Shown here in pieces: positions 8,152 to 15,343 of a stretch of 24,255 nucleotides of DNA. The stretch's first letter is position 1. The number at the start of each line of letters is the position of its first letter. The stretch covers positions 1 through 24,255 of the forward strand of contig PSRN01000015.1 in the NCBI GenBank assembly GCA_003176075.1. Reading direction: 5' to 3'. The notes beneath the pieces were generated by a model. That model did no database searches. It saw nothing but the letters and a program-made list of their open reading frames with translations, and was not told the DNA's origin. The stretch comes from Bdellovibrio sp. (GTDB taxonomy: Bacteria > Bdellovibrionota > Bdellovibrionia > Bdellovibrionales > Bdellovibrionaceae). The translations under genes were made by a program, and so were the position numbers.

Positions 8152-9609
8152 TTAGGGTTCCCGATTTACCACGGAACAGCTGATTGGCCAAGTCGGCACC
8201 TTCGGTGCCTTGGGCACCTCCGCAGACCTACGCAGAGTCGTGCGGCCTGAGGGCGCAGTCCATGCATAGAGAACCCGATTGAAAGGTTTCCTCAAAGTAT
8301 TATTGAACTCAGCTAACAGATCTTTTCGAACTTTATTGCGCCAAGAAAGCTGCGTCAGCATCCAGCGGAAATCGCTAATCTCTTGGCGGGAAAATTTGCC
8401 CACACCAGCAATCATGCTAGCAAGTCTGCTATTAATTGATCGGTCGATGATATGCATTAAGCTCTCAGTAAAGATACCCGTGGCGTATGTGGAGGTGCTT
8501 AAGGCACCGACTTGGGCAGCGCCGCCCACGCTGGAATCCGGCTGAGAAAACCGTGAATTAACCTGGGAAAGCAGCTGTCCAAGTTCAACGCTGGAGAGAT
8601 TTTCAATTGCCGATTCTTGCAGTTCAAGCAACCTCATAGCACTATCAGCCTGAGCTAACAGATCTGACCGAACCCCATTACGCGAGGGGAGCTGCGCCAG
8701 CATCCAGCGGAAATCGGTAATCTCTTGGCCTGAAAATCTTCCCTTACCAGCAATCATGCTGGCAAGTCTGCTATTGATTGATCGTTCGATGATATGAGTT
8801 AAGCTCTCAATAAAGATGCCCGTGGCGTATGCAGACCGTGCATGGATCTGAGAAAGCAGCTGTCCAAGTTCAGCGTTGGAGAGCTTCTTAATTGCCGCCT
8901 CTTGCAGTTCAAGCAATTTCCAATCAAAGCTGTCAGCAGAAACATTATGAATAGCTTCATCTTCAACTGCAGCGAACAAGTCCAAGTTAAAGGAAGTTCG
9001 AACTCCATCTCCTTTGATCGCTCGGTGCACTGAATCGGTTAACCTATGGAACTGAGGATCTGTGAGCGAACTGCTCGCAAGAGCATCACCAAGAAACACA
9101 TTATACTCTGGATCGTCCCCTGCCTTGCCAGTCATCGCAATGGAGACAATGGGTAAATGTTTTAGCCCAGCTGCCAAAAAAAGTCTGGCGGCCTCTCTTC
9201 TCGTCAGAAGAAGGCGAAGATCCCTTGGATCGGCCCGGGCTACAAACTTTTCAGCAAGTCGCCTCGACACGGGAACTTGGTTATTCATCAGAATGTGCGC
9301 GCGGTGAAAATCCAAATCCGACCAATGTTCCTGACGCTCGAGAAACTCCGCAAGCGACTCAAGCGCCGCCCGCTCTTGATCAGTTGGATGGGGTCCGAAA
9401 GCCAGTTCTGGACTCGAGTACAAATCGAGCTTGGGTGAATGCTGCAAAAGAGCCAATTTCCAGCGGTTGTCAAAACCGCCATGATCTGGAAAGATTGCGA
9501 TATCTTTCAAGGATTGCCTTACGACCTCCATCCCCTGCGCTTGCTCAAGCCAGGCAGCAAATCGAGTCAGCTCATAAAAAGCCTGCCAATCCTCATACCT
9601 TAGTCCCAC
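8152..9609 (-). CDS. unknown protein with an internal tandem duplication, interrupted by palindromic repeats
   Basis: 485 residues, not recognised, no signal peptide, mostly helical. Residues about 232-326 and 327-436 are two copies of one domain; each contains LLELQE-AI, ELGQLLSQ, YATGIF-ESL-HII and INSRLASMIAG. The second copy has a 19-residue net insertion (about 354-374) encoded by a 58-bp palindromic element (8475-8532). The C-terminus, about residues 461-485, is encoded by and beyond a second partial element (8186-8227). The start is GTG 9609, overlapping the preceding frame by 17 bases without a ribosome site. The frame is open upstream, so this may be the continuation of the broken gene at 9593-10372 after a frameshift. 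Base composition is lower in GC than the arg or tig genes. Confidence 0.6.
   Translation of the reverse strand: MGLRYEDWQAFYELTRFAAWLEQAQGMEVVRQSLKDIAIFPDHGGFDNRWKLALLQHSPKLDLYSSPELAFGPHPTDQERAALESLAEFLERQEHWSDLDFHRAHILMNNQVPVSRRLAEKFVARADPRDLRLLLTRREAARLFLAAGLKHLPIVSIAMTGKAGDDPEYNVFLGDALASSSLTDPQFHRLTDSVHRAIKGDGVRTSFNLDLFAAVEDEAIHNVSADSFDWKLLELQEAAIKKLSNAELGQLLSQIHARSAYATGIFIESLTHIIERSINSRLASMIAGKGRFSGQEITDFRWMLAQLPSRNGVRSDLLAQADSAMRLLELQESAIENLSSVELGQLLSQVNSRFSQPDSSVGGAAQVGALSTSTYATGIFTESLMHIIDRSINSRLASMIAGVGKFSRQEISDFRWMLTQLSWRNKVRKDLLAEFNNTLRKPFNRVLYAWTAPSGRTTLRRSAEVPKAPKVPTWPISCSVVNREP
8186..8227 (+). repeat. partial copy (A) of the dispersed palindromic element
   Basis: Shares CCAAGTCGG and GGCACCTCCGCAGAC with the long-form element at 15429-15486. 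It contains a six-base stem GGCACC, loop TTC, stem GGTGCC, and lacks the AGCGTGGGCGGC left end. It lies inside the last codons of the unknown gene at 8152-9609. Confidence 0.65.
8475..8532 (-). repeat. long-form palindromic element, copy B
   Basis: 58 bp in minus orientation, 51 of 58 bases identical to copy C at 15429-15486. The left part contains GGGCGGCGCTGCCC, a near-perfect palindrome, and the middle contains GGTGC-CTTAA-GCACC. It is in frame within the second domain copy of the surrounding gene. The first domain copy lacks it, which shows it is an insertion. Confidence 0.85.
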
Positions 9610-10372
9610 GCAACGGTCCAGCCATTGGCCCGCCCTGCTTCACGGCGGCGGACAACTCCAGCAACTTGTTTGGAAAACCGCGAACAGTCACGTTGTTGGC
9701 ACGAATAACCTTATATCCGGACGGATCCACCTCTAACGCCATGACGTCGCCTTCAATAACTTCGGCATCGGCTTGCTTGAGTCGTATGACTTCACTCAAC
9801 ACTCCAGATGGAAAAGGGTCGCCTGTGGAAAAGGCGTAGCGTGTTCCGGGCGATAACTCCTTCCAAATGGATTCTGCTGTTTCGGTACTTGAGGCAATAT
9901 CCAAATAGATTCCAGGCCCAGGCGGAGGCGGCGGAAGTTTCACGTGATCCGGAGGTTGGTTTGGATGACCCATTATTTTTGCGGCGACTTCCCCAAGGCG
10001 GCGGAAATAATTATCCAAAAGGAAAATATCAAGTTCGCAGAATTAAAGAAACCGTTTTTTTATCCGATCGAATTCACCGACCGGTGGCGCGCGAAGGCCG
10101 ACTTCAAATTCATGGGGGTCATCCATGTAGTCTTGAATCCACGCCATAATGGTCGCGTGAGGATCTTTACCAATTTTGCGGAGTTCATTAACAATATGAA
10201 AATTTGGCACTGCACTTAGCGCGTCGAGTTCCACAGAATACGAATCTAAAATCTTATCAGAACCCCCGTTGACTAACGAACACCCGATCCCATTATCGGC
10301 GGATAGATGATTTCCACCAGCAGAAGACCAGGCCGAGGGAACCCAAATCAGAAGAAAAGCGATCAACGGCAT
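9593..10372 (-). pseudogene. exported protein gene interrupted by an in-frame TAA
   Basis: A 260-codon frame begins at ATG 10372 with a signal-peptide-like start (MPLIAFLLIWVPSAWSSAGG) and continues to TGA at 9593. It is broken only by TAA at 10045-10043, codon 110. The two halves are in the same frame: the first ends EFDRIKKRFL, and after the stop it continues FCELDIFLLDNYFRR. The second half has a proline run (KLPPPPPGPG) and a beta-rich end. Neither half is recognised and no good start codon or ribosome site serves the second half, so this is best read as one gene with a nonsense mutation. A sequencing error or readthrough could also explain it. Its 3' end overlaps the frame at 8152-9609 by 17 bases. 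Confidence 0.6.
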
Positions 10373-10574
10373 AGGTAAATAGGTCTTCGAAATTCAGTGG
10401 AAAGTAAACGCGAATCCGTACCCTCTGAAAAAGTAACCGCCTCCAGGTTATCCAATGAGCCGAACAAGGACTATCTCCTTTGGACCCGCAAGGAACCCAT
10501 GGAGCCGTGGTCTTGGAACGATCTGGTTTTGGCGATAGGAACGACTCGTGTGAGTCGGCAGTCGCCGCAAAAAT

Positions 10575-10886
10575 TCACGACGCCCGCGGCTTCTGCTCAA
10601 CTGCGAGCTTCAACCCCATAGCATCCAATAGGGACTTCAGCGTCGACAGCTCGGGGTTCCCAGTCTCGGACAGCGCCCGATACATCGCCTGGCGGGCCAT
10701 GCCGGACTTCTCGGCAACATTGGTCATCCCGTGAGCCTTTGCCACTTGCCTGAGCGCCATCAGGAAGCGCTCCTCTGCTCCTTCGCCGGAGTCTTCAAGC
10801 GAAGCGTTGAGGTACTCGGCCGCGAATTCAATGTCTCTTAACTTCTCAACCAGATCCTCTTCGTAGTCGCGCACTCGTTTTGGCAT
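10575..10886 (-). CDS. orphan HI1420-type antitoxin
   Basis: 103 residues from ATG 10886 (a GTG at 10895 is also in frame). The HTH region NVAEKSGMARQAMYRALSETGNPELSTLKSLLDAMG and the N-terminal dimer-like segment place it in the same antitoxin family as the gene at 7417. The pair is only distantly alike outside the HTH. The toxin that should precede it is reduced to 21 codons (10957-10892), whose stop lies between the two candidate starts. With promoter and operator retained, the antitoxin is probably still made and may be a stand-alone repressor or an anti-addiction protein. No strong ribosome site is visible. Confidence 0.85.
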   Translation of the reverse strand: MPKRVRDYEEDLVEKLRDIEFAAEYLNASLEDSGEGAEERFLMALRQVAKAHGMTNVAEKSGMARQAMYRALSETGNPELSTLKSLLDAMGLKLAVEQKPRAS

Positions 10887-10891
10887 AGTAC

Positions 10892-10957
10892 TCACTCAGG
10901 GCATCGCCCGCTCTCAGTGACGTACTTCTTGATGCTTCTCCGGCGGGCTTCCATCAT
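10892..10957 (-). pseudogene. N-terminal remnant of an HI1419-type toxin
   Basis: A 21-residue frame (begins MMEARRRSIKKY, ends SGRCPE) aligns with the start of the intact toxin at 8062: I-x-x-Y-x-T-x-x-G-R-x-P in both, after which the family continues F-x-E-W-L. Here the frame stops at once and runs into the antitoxin. An internal deletion of roughly 80-90 codons that kept the first 20 codons and the toxin-antitoxin junction explains this. The ATG lies at the predicted transcription start. Confidence 0.7.
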
Positions 10958-10991
10958 TTTCAATTGTCACTTAAAAGTGACAAAATGTCAA
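10956..10991 (-). promoter_or_regulatory. promoter and palindromic operator of the broken toxin-antitoxin locus
   Basis: On the minus strand TTGACA (10991-10986), a 17-base spacer and GACAAT (10968-10963). A palindrome TTGTCACTT-AA-AAGTGACAA (10964-10983) fills the spacer and overlaps the -10. The predicted start is 10956-10957, at the ATG of the toxin remnant. The -35 overlaps the stop codon of the hydrolase gene upstream. The layout copies that at 8063-8098 with a different operator sequence. Confidence 0.75.
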
Positions 10992-11683
10992 GTGTTCTTT
11001 TCAACGGAAAAAGGTCTCCCGGTGGCAAAGCGCATCGACTCGTCGACCAGCTCGTTCATGACGTCTTCCGATGTTCGCCCCGATCGCTTCAAAACGCCGA
11101 ACCCATGATCGGCTCCCTCAATGATCTTCAGCTTTGCCCGAGGAAGTTTCGAACAGACTTCACGCATGAGCTTGAGGTCGGTGAGCTCATCACGGGTTCC
11201 TTGCAGGAACAACATCGGCACCGGGACCTGCGCGAGATGCTTTGCCCGTTCGACGCCAGGTCTGCCCGGGGGATGCAATGGAAAGCCGTAACAGATGATG
11301 CCCTCGATACCGGCGAGCAAGCCCGCCGCGGCAGCGGTCGTGGTCATTCTAGCGCCAAAAGACTTACCCGCGGCCAACACGGGAACTTCGGGAATCCGCT
11401 TTCGAAGCGTGTCCACGGCCGCCTCGACGGTTCGTATCGCAATAGACGGCGGGTCGGTACGTTTTCTGCCGGTCTCCATATATGGAAATTGAAAGCGGAG
11501 AACTGCAAAGCCCCGGCACGCCAACGAGACTGCAAGATCAGTCATAAACTTGTGGTGCATTCCCGCGCCCGCTCCATGAGCGAGCGTCAAACCCGCGACA
11601 ATTCTCACCGGAGAATCGAGGATTCCCGATACTTCGCCGGTTTCGGTCGCAATCTTGATGTTCTCGCTCTTAGGTTTCGTCAC
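10988..11683 (-). CDS. alpha/beta hydrolase of the Tex30/KANL3-like or dienelactone-hydrolase-like group
   Basis: 231 residues, cytosolic. A classic alpha/beta-hydrolase order is visible: LAHGAGAGMHH near residue 35 (oxyanion region), nucleophile elbow AGKSFGARM with Ser108, acid Asp165 in LQGTRDEL and His193 in GADHGF. The GKSFG elbow and the GFPLHPPG segment are typical of small hydrolases annotated as Tex30-like. The substrate cannot be inferred. Start is GTG 11683 with no obvious ribosome site. Its 3' end overlaps the -35 of the downstream antitoxin promoter. It is 92 bases downstream of the gshA stop, on the same strand. Confidence 0.85.
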   Translation of the reverse strand: MTKPKSENIKIATETGEVSGILDSPVRIVAGLTLAHGAGAGMHHKFMTDLAVSLACRGFAVLRFQFPYMETGRKRTDPPSIAIRTVEAAVDTLRKRIPEVPVLAAGKSFGARMTTTAAAAGLLAGIEGIICYGFPLHPPGRPGVERAKHLAQVPVPMLFLQGTRDELTDLKLMREVCSKLPRAKLKIIEGADHGFGVLKRSGRTSEDVMNELVDESMRFATGRPFSVEKNT

Positions 11684-11775
11684 CGACTAACAGGATATCC
11701 ACAACCCCTTACCCCGTACACATTTTTGCATAGGCCAATCTTCTTGCTGGAGCAACCAACGCCTGATCGCTTTTA

Positions 11776-13113
11776 TCAGACTCTGAGCGGCTCTTCGCCG
11801 CCGGTGCGAAATCCCTTGAATTCCACGTTCATGGCTTGCGCTTCAAGGCCAATGGCAAGAAGACCCAGTCGCGAGGACCAGGCATAGACATTGGCCAAGG
11901 GAGAGCCCTCCAACGCCACGTTCAGATCCGATACACAGATCCGCTTATAAACGGCGCCGGGGGAGTTCAAGGAGTCAATATTCGATTTTTCGGGATGGGA
12001 GCGCAAGAACCCGCCGATGGGTTGGTTGCCGACCATGTAGATCACGGGCTCGGCGACGGCTCCGTCGGCCTGCACGCGGGAGAGAATTCCTTCCTGCAGA
12101 ATGACATCCTCGATTTCCTTACCCCCCTTGGCGGCCTTCATTTTTTTCCGTGACTTGTAATTCCATTGCAAAACGTCTTCACCCGATCCCACCTGAATGA
12201 CGGCCAAACCGTATGTCCCCGAATTATTTTTGATAAAAACATTGGGCCGATGATCAATGCCACGCGATTTGTACTCGTCCTGCAGTTCCTTGATAAATTT
12301 ATCAACGCGGAAAGCGAGAACTTTGACGGTTTCGTCCTTTTCGAGATCAAACCCCTCAAACTTTTCGGTTCGAACGCTGAGCTGAAAGGGATCGAGGCCT
12401 CCCAACTCGGCGAACTCGCGCACCATTTTGTTGTAATACTCAAAATAAAGAGACTTCTTGCGCTGATACCAACCCAGTTCCCTGGGCGGATTCATCGGTT
12501 CGCGCACTTGAACGGCCCATTCGTCGTAAGACTCTGAAAAATCATTGTTCGAAATAATGAGCTGAGGACGAAACGCTTTGACCGCCGGCGCATCGTTATA
12601 AGCCGAGCCGACCTCGAATTCGACCCCTGAGACGCTTTGGACCTTGATGGTTTGCTTCGAATCGCGCGGCAACGCGATCAAGACCTTGCGGCCGCTATCC
12701 TCCAACATCGAACGGATGGCATTCACATTTTCCCAGTAATAGGGGTTGTTTGTATGTTCCTCCGTCACCAGCATGATCCGCTGAATGCCGCTTCCATAGT
12801 GCTTGTTGATGTAGGACGCCAGAACTTCAACGGCATATTCCTTATCCGCTGAGCAGATGTTGTTAAAGCCGGCGGGAAAAATATTGGCGTCAACGTTGGC
12901 CACTTTGAAGCCCGCATCACGAATGTCATAGCTGGAGTAAATGGGGAAGGGGATGCGGCTTGTTTTGTCCAGATACCACTCCATCAGAATCTTGTTTTTG
13001 CGGCAGTAATTGTGATGAAGGGCCTTCTGAGCTGAATCTTGCTGGAGCGGTTGCCCCTCGAGCGTGGGCGGCGAAGCTGCCACGGGTTTGGAGTTCAAAA
13101 AGTTCTTGATCAT
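11776..13113 (-). CDS. gshA: glutamate-cysteine ligase, proteobacterial ATP-grasp type
   Basis: First step of glutathione synthesis, joining glutamate and cysteine with ATP. The protein matches the family typified by the Acidithiobacillus enzyme (GshA, Pfam PF08886 as I recall): SYDIRDAGFKVANVD with FPAGFNNIC (residues 61-87), TEEHTNNPYYWENV, SNNDFS, the region FRVDKFIKELQDEY, the nucleotide-binding segment NNSGTYGLAVI, and VAEPVIYMVGNQPIGGF. Length 445 is normal. It is the last gene of a four-gene operon and its ATG overlaps the stop of the lipoprotein gene by four bases. Residues 9-18 near the N-terminus are encoded by a short palindromic element (13061-13087). No gshB was seen. Two degenerate copies of its 3' end occur at 7333 and possibly 5822. 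Confidence 0.87.
   Translation of the reverse strand: MIKNFLNSKPVAASPPTLEGQPLQQDSAQKALHHNYCRKNKILMEWYLDKTSRIPFPIYSSYDIRDAGFKVANVDANIFPAGFNNICSADKEYAVEVLASYINKHYGSGIQRIMLVTEEHTNNPYYWENVNAIRSMLEDSGRKVLIALPRDSKQTIKVQSVSGVEFEVGSAYNDAPAVKAFRPQLIISNNDFSESYDEWAVQVREPMNPPRELGWYQRKKSLYFEYYNKMVREFAELGGLDPFQLSVRTEKFEGFDLEKDETVKVLAFRVDKFIKELQDEYKSRGIDHRPNVFIKNNSGTYGLAVIQVGSGEDVLQWNYKSRKKMKAAKGGKEIEDVILQEGILSRVQADGAVAEPVIYMVGNQPIGGFLRSHPEKSNIDSLNSPGAVYKRICVSDLNVALEGSPLANVYAWSSRLGLLAIGLEAQAMNVEFKGFRTGGEEPLRV
13061..13087 (+). repeat. short-form palindromic element, copy E
   Basis: 27 bp: AGC then GTGGGCGGC, loop GAA, GCTGCCAC, then GGGT. It forms a stem with one bulged G and one G-T pair. It is in frame with gshA and encodes K-P-V-A-A-S-P-P-T-L-E near its N-terminus. 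Confidence 0.8.
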
Positions 13114-14285
13114 AAGGTAAAGCCTCGCAAAAGGTTGGGGTCCACAGTCTCCTTGGGTACAGTTTTAGCCGGTTTCTTATTTCGCTGAGGAAATTTTCTT
13201 CCCCGCGACTCGGGCGTCACGGGTGTGATGGGCTGACCACCCCAGATCTCGGCCCGACACTGGTCCTTGATTTTTTCGATCGTTTCGATGGAACCTGTCG
13301 CATCGCCGGTCGCCGTGGCTGCGGTCGCTGGGGTCGCTGCTGGTGGCCGTGCCGCTGGTGGCCGCGCCGCCGCCCAGTCTGAACCGGCGTAGGCGGTCAG
13401 CGTCTGTATGGACTCAAGGATCGAGCCGAGCATTTTCATCCGCCGATCACCAACCGCGCCTTTATCCGTGAAATTATCAGCGAAATCAAAAAATGTCTGG
13501 TAGTTTGTGCGAAGCTTCTCCATTGCTTTTTGCGACCAGGGCGCTGCTTGCAGTTGCGAGGCCCGCCACAAGTATTTTTGCAATTCCTCATTCTCCGACA
13601 GCGCCTCAAAAAAATGCTCGGCCGTCAATTCATCCACCGGGAAGGCCCCAATCGAATAGAGAATGCGGGCCTGGTCTTCGGGACGTACATCATTTCCCGG
13701 AAAAATCGAGGGAAAAGCGAGGTCCACCCGGCGAATTTCACGTCGCGCTTCCTCCACATGGTGACGCCGCAAAGCGAGCGCGGCCTTGCGTGCCGGGATT
13801 TCAATTTCGGCCACTTCCCGCGGGAGAAATTCGGAAAACTGCTCGGCGTCGTTCAAGGCGCTGGCCATGCCGAGCTCATCGCCCAGGGTCTCGTAGCACT
13901 CCGCGAGCCGCTCGAGCGCCAGCCCCGCATAGAGGGGGGCCGCCGAGCGTGCCGATTCGCTCAAATTCTTGAAAATCTCAGCCGCCTGTTCCATCTGACC
14001 CCGCGATTTCACAACCAGCCCGAGTTCGTATCGGGCTTGCGAATTGAAAGGTGATACTGGGTATTGCGTGAGAAACTTCCGCAGTTTGTCCTCCGCCACC
14101 AGCCAATTGGATTCGTTCGACGCTTGCAGCGCTTCGCGCAGCTCGGATTCTTGCACGGCTTTGAGCTTTTCATCGAATTGCCCCCGCGGCGCGGAACCGG
14201 AGCAAGCGCCGATCACAAGCGCAAAAACACTGGTCCCAGCGACACTTTTCATGACGACTATGATGACTCTCATGACTTCTCTCAT
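13110..14285 (-). CDS. TPR-type lipoprotein in the ArsA-gshA operon
   Basis: 391 residues from ATG 14285, or 380 from ATG 14252 (MKSVAGTSVFALVIGAC). The lipobox VIGAC marks a lipid-anchored envelope protein. After it come helical, tetratricopeptide-like segments (about residues 45-170, for example AEDKLRKFLTQYPVSPFNSQARYELG and AAEIFKNLSE). A low-complexity A/P/T region follows (about 305-330, from a 15-bp tandem duplication at 13339-13368), then a basic C-terminus. ATG 14285 overlaps the stop of the preceding ATPase gene (ATGA) and has GAGGG five bases upstream. The in-frame start region holds three GTCATGA repeats. It probably acts as a periplasm-facing scaffold; the partner is unknown. Confidence 0.8.
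   Translation of the reverse strand: MREVMRVIIVVMKSVAGTSVFALVIGACSGSAPRGQFDEKLKAVQESELREALQASNESNWLVAEDKLRKFLTQYPVSPFNSQARYELGLVVKSRGQMEQAAEIFKNLSESARSAAPLYAGLALERLAECYETLGDELGMASALNDAEQFSEFLPREVAEIEIPARKAALALRRHHVEEARREIRRVDLAFPSIFPGNDVRPEDQARILYSIGAFPVDELTAEHFFEALSENEELQKYLWRASQLQAAPWSQKAMEKLRTNYQTFFDFADNFTDKGAVGDRRMKMLGSILESIQTLTAYAGSDWAAARPPAARPPAATPATAATATGDATGSIETIEKIKDQCRAEIWGGQPITPVTPESRGRKFPQRNKKPAKTVPKETVDPNLLRGFTL
13339..13368 (+). repeat. 15-bp tandem duplication
   Basis: GCTGGTGGCCGTGCC followed directly by GCTGGTGGCCGCGCC. It encodes two A-R-P-P-A units in the lipoprotein and adjoins further degenerate Thr/Ala-coding repeats at 13300-13338, consistent with replication slippage. 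Confidence 0.75.
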
Positions 14286-15343
14286 GACGACCCTCGTGAC
14301 GACTCCAGGGCCCGATCAATGATTTCACTCAAGGATCGAACGCCCGTCAAATCGTGGACGTCATCGTCCAACTCCGGCAGTTCAATGATCTCAAAAAGCT
14401 GCTTCGTCCTCACTTCAAATTCATGCGTTCGCTCGCTGCGACGGCGGTAATAATCAAGGAATCGCGCGCAGTATGGATCCTGCGACGAGGGCATTTGCGC
14501 CCAAAGAGGCTTGGCCCGATTGATGATCAGACCTGAAAGCTGATAACCGTTTTTCTTGATTTCACGGGAAAATTTTTCCGCTTCGATGAATTTGGCCTCG
14601 TCAAAGCCCGCCACCATCAAAAAGTGAGTTTCGGGATGAACAAGAATACGGTGCGACTCCACCGCGCGATTTTCCAACTGCGCCTGCCACGTGTGGATCT
14701 GCTGGAAAAATTGTGAAAGTTCCCGCATGAATTCAGATCCCGTCAGACGTTCAAGGACGCGAAGCACTTGCCGGGTGCCGCTTTGAAAAACGCTGACCCA
14801 GAAATTTTCACCGTGCGCCTTGGGGTCGCGAAACCAGCGGGCAATCCCTTCGGTGAAAACAGAGGCCAACTTTTGAGGAGCGTTAAGAAAGTCCATCACG
14901 TGCTGGGCCGGCGGGGTATCCAGGATCACCAGGTCAAACTCACCGGATCCCACCGCGGCATAGAGATTTTCTATCGAAGAGAATTCCTGGGACCCGCCAA
15001 GGGTGGTCGTCAACTGCTTGTACAGGCGGTTGTCGAGAATCTTCCGGGCCTCAGGTTGGGTTTCGGCCGCCTTCAAAACGAACGAGTCAAAGGTCTTTTG
15101 CACATCCATTACTGAAGCGCAGAGCCGCCCCTTCAGTTCGGAGGCATCCACGGTGATCCAATCCCCGGTCGTAGCAAGTCCCAACGTTGTCTTGAGCCGC
15201 TGCGAGGGGTCCACCGTCAACACCAGGACCCGCCTTCCGCGGCGGGCCGCCCGGTAAGCCAGCGCGGCGGCGACCGTCGTCTTCCCGACCCCGCCGGTTC
15301 CTACGCAAACCACCACGCGCGCTTGATTCAAAAACTCAAACAT
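14282..15343 (-). CDS. ArsA/Get3-family ATPase, second of a pair
   Basis: 353 residues from ATG 15343 (a TTG at 15352 is also in frame). The deviant Walker A motif GTGGVGKT (15-22), TVDPSQRLKTTLG after it, and LDTPPAQH (switch II, corresponding to DTAPTGH of ArsA) identify a dimeric ArsA/Get3/MinD-type ATPase. It overlaps the gene upstream, which encodes a sister ATPase, by eight bases. Adjacent ArsA-like pairs are known in several bacteria, for example Rv3679-Rv3680 of Mycobacterium, and are thought to form hetero-oligomers; a role in membrane-protein or envelope handling is possible. No arsenite-binding cysteine triplet is evident, so arsenite export is unlikely. Confidence 0.88.
   Translation of the reverse strand: MFEFLNQARVVVCVGTGGVGKTTVAAALAYRAARRGRRVLVLTVDPSQRLKTTLGLATTGDWITVDASELKGRLCASVMDVQKTFDSFVLKAAETQPEARKILDNRLYKQLTTTLGGSQEFSSIENLYAAVGSGEFDLVILDTPPAQHVMDFLNAPQKLASVFTEGIARWFRDPKAHGENFWVSVFQSGTRQVLRVLERLTGSEFMRELSQFFQQIHTWQAQLENRAVESHRILVHPETHFLMVAGFDEAKFIEAEKFSREIKKNGYQLSGLIINRAKPLWAQMPSSQDPYCARFLDYYRRRSERTHEFEVRTKQLFEIIELPELDDDVHDLTGVRSLSEIIDRALESSRGSS

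Noticed and set aside
10397..10734. Plus-strand frames of 74 and 84 codons
   Set aside because: They overlap the antitoxin gene on the other strand, have no ribosome site, and match no pattern I know.
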